Below, one piece after another: positions 36,700 to 39,419 of a stretch of 39,419 nucleotides of DNA (its first letter is position 1; the number at the start of each line of letters is the position of its first letter). The notes under the pieces were generated by a model that was not told the DNA's origin, did no database searches, and saw only the letters and a program-made list of their open reading frames with translations. The stretch lies in assembly GCF_028714215.1 (NCBI RefSeq), contig NZ_JAQTMS010000047.1:1-39419 (forward strand), given 5' to 3'. A program made the translations under genes and the position numbers. The DNA is from Rhodoferax sp. Lineage in GTDB: Bacteria; Pseudomonadota; Gammaproteobacteria; Burkholderiales; Burkholderiaceae_C.

Positions 36700-39258
36700 C
36701 TACCAGTCTTCCTTCACCGCCAGTACCGCATCCTTGGCCGCAGCCGCCTTGCCGGCCAGCCAGGCGGTGACGGTGCCGGCCGCCACGACGGCCAGGCACA
36801 GGGCCAGCAGCCGGGGCCAGGGCAAGGCCAGGTCCATGGTCCAGTGAAAACTCTGCGGGTTTACCACATGCACCAGCACCACCGACACGGCCAGACCCAG
36901 ACCCAGGCCGGCGATGGCGCCCAGCGTGGTCCAGGCGGCGCCCTCGAAAGCCACCACGGCCAGAATCTGTCGGCGCGTCAGGCCCAGGTGCGCCAGCAGG
37001 CCAAACTCCTTGCGCCGGGCCAGCACCTGGGCGCTGAAGCTTGCCGCCACGCCAAACAGGCCAATACCGATGGCCACCGCCTGCAGCCAGTAGGTGACGG
37101 CAAAACTGCGGTCGAAGATTTTGAGCGAGGTGGCGCGGATCTGCCGCGAGGTGCCGAATTCCAGCAATTGACCCGAGCCGTCGCCCAGCCTGTCGGCCAG
37201 CTTGCGCAAGGCTTGTTGCACCTGCTCCGGCGCTATCCCTTGGTCCAGCCAGAACGCCAGGTCATTCGCGCGCCGGTCGCCGCTGAGCTGTTCGAAGGCA
37301 CGCTGGTCGATGGCAATGGCGCCGGCTTGGTGTGCATAGTCGCGCCACACGCCAGCGACGAAGAATGGGCCTGCCGGCGCTGATCCCGCCGGACCCAGCG
37401 CCTTGAACGCCGCCGACAGGGGGCCGAATCGGGTACCGATTCGAGCGCCATGCAAATCGACCATGGCTTCACTCACATAGATGCCGATATTGCCGGCCGG
37501 CACCGGCAGGGGCTCCCCGATCAGCGGCAGATTGTGCGCCGGGTCGCTTAGTTGGCGCGCGATCAACGCCACCGGTGGATGCTCCCGGTCCAGCAGCAGC
37601 GAGAGCAGGCGCTGCGGCTGGACCCGCTGCACGCCCTTCACCTGCGCCGCCGCCAGCACGAATTCAGGGCTGAAGTAGGCGGTGTCGCCGGCACCCGGGC
37701 TGCGCGCGCTGCGCGCATACAGGTCGGCCGGCAGCACCTGGTCCAGCCATTGCATCATGGAGCCACGAAAACTGGCCACCATGACGGTCAGCGCCACCGC
37801 CAGGCTGAGTGCCGCCACGACCCCGCTGACCGCCACCGCGGCGCTTTCGCGCACACGCCGGGCCCGCTCCACCGCCAGCAAGGGCAGGGCATGGCGCGCC
37901 ACCCGCGGCGCCAGCCGGTCCAGCAACAAACCGATCAGCCAGGGCAAGGCCGTGATACCGCCCAGCAGCAGCAGGCCGATCGCCAGATAGGCCGCCAGCG
38001 GGATGTCAAACACGGCGGGTGCTGTTGCCAGCGCGGCGCTGGCCGCGATCAACAGGATGCTGATCCAATGGCTGCGCTGCGTTACCAGGTCGGCCCCCAG
38101 ACCTTTGAGTGCCAGCGCCGGCGCCAGGCGCTGGGCCTGGCGCGCCGGCCACCAGCCGCCAACCAGCGCGGCGACCACGCCCAATACGCCGTACAGCAGC
38201 GCTGCCGCGCCATCCCATTGCAGAGCCGGTGCCACGCCGGCAAAGTAGCCGCCGCCCAGATCGCCACCCAGCAGCCGCAGCGCCAGTGCCGCCAGTGCCG
38301 TGCCCAGGGCCAGGCCGGCCGTGCTGCCGATCAGCCCGAGCGCCAGCGACTCCCACAACACCAGCGCCAGCCGGTTGCGAGCGCTCAGACCCAGCACCCC
38401 CAGCAGGGCAAACTGCTGGGTGCGCTTGGCAACGCTCAAGGACAGTACCGAGAACACCAGAAAGGCGCCGGTGAACAGCGCCACCAGCGCCAGCACGCTG
38501 AGGTTGACGCGGTAGGCCCGCGACATATTGCTGACCTGCTTCAGGGTATCCCCCGGCACGGTCAGCGTCAGGTTGGCGGGCCAGTCCGGTGCGCTTTGCA
38601 GGGCCCGTACAAAAGCGGCCTGATCGACACCGGGCCGCAGGCGCAGATCGATGCGCGAGAGTTGCCCTTGTTTCCCGAACAACTCCTGTGCCGCGCCAAT
38701 GTCCAGCACCGCCAGTGGGCTCCCCGCTGCGCCGACAGTGCCCGCCAGCGTCACCGATTTGAGGCTCAGGGCACTTTGCAGTTGCAACTGGTCGCCCGTC
38801 AGGCGCTGCAGTGCGCTCGGGTTCAGAAAGACGGTGTCGGGTGCGAACAGCGCGAGCCGATCAGCGCCGGCGGCGGGCAGCGGCAGCAGCGCCGGCGCCA
38901 CGTTGGCCACGACCAGGGCATCGACGCCGACCAGCCGCAGCAGCACCCGCTCCGCCCGGTCGGTCAGTGCGTAGGTGCTGAGCTCCAGCACCGGCGCGGC
39001 CAGCGCCACTTCGGGCCGCTTGGCGACGCGGCTAAAAACCGCCTCGTCAAAAGTGCCCTGCACGGCACGCAGCTCCAGGTCCGGCTGGCCGCCGACCGAG
39101 CGCACCGCCTGCGAGAACTCATTGAGCGCCGAGGCATTGATCAAATGCACGGCGAACGCCAGCGCCACTCCCAGCATCACCGCCAGCACGGCGGCTGCGT
39201 TGCGCCAGGGGTGATACCGAAGCTCTTGCCAGGAGAAGGTTTGAAGGAGTGCAAGCAC
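36700..39258 (-). CDS. Large FtsX-family ABC transporter permease
   Basis: About 852 residues if translation starts at GTG 39258 (VLALLQTFSWQELRYHPWRNAAAVLAVMLGVALA), which matches how such permeases begin; GTG 39279 is the alternative. Neither has a good ribosome site. The open frame extends to 39393 but would then run through intron-like sequence, so a start there is rejected. Architecture: TM1, a periplasmic MacB-core-like domain, a first FtsX block (VNLSVLALVALFTGAFLVFSVLSLSVAKRTQQFALLGVLGLS), central helices, a second periplasmic domain, and a second FtsX block (AVAIGIGLFGVAASFSAQVLARRKEFGLLAHLGLTRRQ). This is the double-FtsX permease type working with a separate LolD/MacB-like ATPase for lipoprotein, lipid or peptide export; that ATPase is not in the window. 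Confidence 0.85.
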   Translation of the reverse strand: MLALLQTFSWQELRYHPWRNAAAVLAVMLGVALAFAVHLINASALNEFSQAVRSVGGQPDLELRAVQGTFDEAVFSRVAKRPEVALAAPVLELSTYALTDRAERVLLRLVGVDALVVANVAPALLPLPAAGADRLALFAPDTVFLNPSALQRLTGDQLQLQSALSLKSVTLAGTVGAAGSPLAVLDIGAAQELFGKQGQLSRIDLRLRPGVDQAAFVRALQSAPDWPANLTLTVPGDTLKQVSNMSRAYRVNLSVLALVALFTGAFLVFSVLSLSVAKRTQQFALLGVLGLSARNRLALVLWESLALGLIGSTAGLALGTALAALALRLLGGDLGGGYFAGVAPALQWDGAAALLYGVLGVVAALVGGWWPARQAQRLAPALALKGLGADLVTQRSHWISILLIAASAALATAPAVFDIPLAAYLAIGLLLLGGITALPWLIGLLLDRLAPRVARHALPLLAVERARRVRESAAVAVSGVVAALSLAVALTVMVASFRGSMMQWLDQVLPADLYARSARSPGAGDTAYFSPEFVLAAAQVKGVQRVQPQRLLSLLLDREHPPVALIARQLSDPAHNLPLIGEPLPVPAGNIGIYVSEAMVDLHGARIGTRFGPLSAAFKALGPAGSAPAGPFFVAGVWRDYAHQAGAIAIDQRAFEQLSGDRRANDLAFWLDQGIAPEQVQQALRKLADRLGDGSGQLLEFGTSRQIRATSLKIFDRSFAVTYWLQAVAIGIGLFGVAASFSAQVLARRKEFGLLAHLGLTRRQILAVVAFEGAAWTTLGAIAGLGLGLAVSVVLVHVVNPQSFHWTMDLALPWPRLLALCLAVVAAGTVTAWLAGKAAAAKDAVLAVKEDW

Positions 39259-39341
39259 ACGGCAGTATAGAGAGCTCACGGTAAGATAGCTGGCATGGTG
39301 CGTCGTGAAGCGAAGGAACAATTGATCCCCGATGGGGGAGG

Positions 39342-39419
39342 GTGTACCTTGGCCAGCTGCGCCACTCCAACGGGTGAAAGTCCCGTCTCGCAAAGCGTCG
39401 GTGCGGCGAGTAGCAGACC
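39342..39419 (+). mobile_element. Probable 5' end of a group II intron (runs off the right edge)
   Basis: From GTGTACC (39342) the sequence contains AACGGGTGAAAGTCCCGT, the GGGTGAAAGTCCC hairpin characteristic of domain I near the 5' end of bacterial group II introns, followed by GGCGAGTAGCAG, which also fits domain I. A 5' GTGYG-like boundary is expected; GTGTA is a near match, so the exact border is uncertain. The reverse-transcriptase ORF and domains V/VI would lie outside the window. Confidence 0.52.

Noticed and set aside
39259..39393. N-terminal extension of the FtsX permease to ATG 39393
   Set aside because: The extra residues are antisense to the intron-like sequence and do not resemble the family, whose members begin close to the first membrane helix.

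Overview
This is a GC-rich, densely coded stretch of a Gram-negative chromosome, most likely from a betaproteobacterium of the Burkholderiales (a Comamonadaceae/Rhodoferax-like member is my best guess). That rests on overall protein character: long TonB receptor of the Xanthomonas/Caulobacter type, E. coli-sized Mal and Glg proteins, a CbbR-like LysR regulator and Burkholderiales-style base composition. No rRNA or marker gene is present to prove it.

Region 1 (1-24105) is an almost complete maltodextrin/starch-oligosaccharide utilisation locus. It has three transcription blocks. (a) A truncated exbB (minus) lies opposite a large TonB-dependent receptor (plus), giving outer-membrane uptake and its energisation. 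(b) A minus-strand operon malK-malE-malF-malG-amylase, ending in a remnant of an aldo/keto reductase, encodes the inner-membrane ABC importer and an exported GH13 enzyme. (c) Divergently from malK, a plus-strand operon glgP/malP-glgB-glgX-malQ-MATE transporter-pulA encodes cytoplasmic phosphorolysis, branching, debranching and glucan transfer, plus an exported pullulanase. The logic is: receptor imports oligosaccharides, exported amylase and pullulanase trim them in the periplasm, MalEFGK2 imports the products, and MalQ/GlgP/GlgX/GlgB process or store them. The same 15-bp palindrome occurs in the exbB/receptor and malK/glgP intergenic regions, suggesting one local-acting regulator whose gene is not in the window.

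Region 2 (24106-27609) is a two-gene sensory operon: a NitT/TauT-type substrate-binding protein with a probable Tat lipoprotein signal and a non-ATG start, translationally coupled to a membrane PhnD-like/PAS/PAS/GGDEF diguanylate cyclase. There are no transporter permease or ATPase genes beside it.

Region 3 (27637-32590) is the most interesting. A yybP-ykoY (Mn2+-type) riboswitch lies on the minus strand in the leader of a LysR-type regulator, not of a transporter. The divergent neighbour is a P2A-type Ca2+/Mn2+-like P-type ATPase carrying a C-terminal UspA domain. Between them are two phased LysR-type inverted repeats. This suggests a metal-sensing riboswitch acting through a transcription factor on a metal-exporting pump.

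Region 4 (32599-39419) holds a kinase/P-loop protein coupled to a FabD-like acyltransferase (minus), a zinc-ribbon protein coupled to a WecA/MraY-family sugar-phosphate transferase (plus), a large FtsX-family ABC permease (minus) and, at the right edge, what looks like the first bases of a group II intron. Very long antisense ORFs across the glg and mal genes are GC-driven shadows and are not listed.
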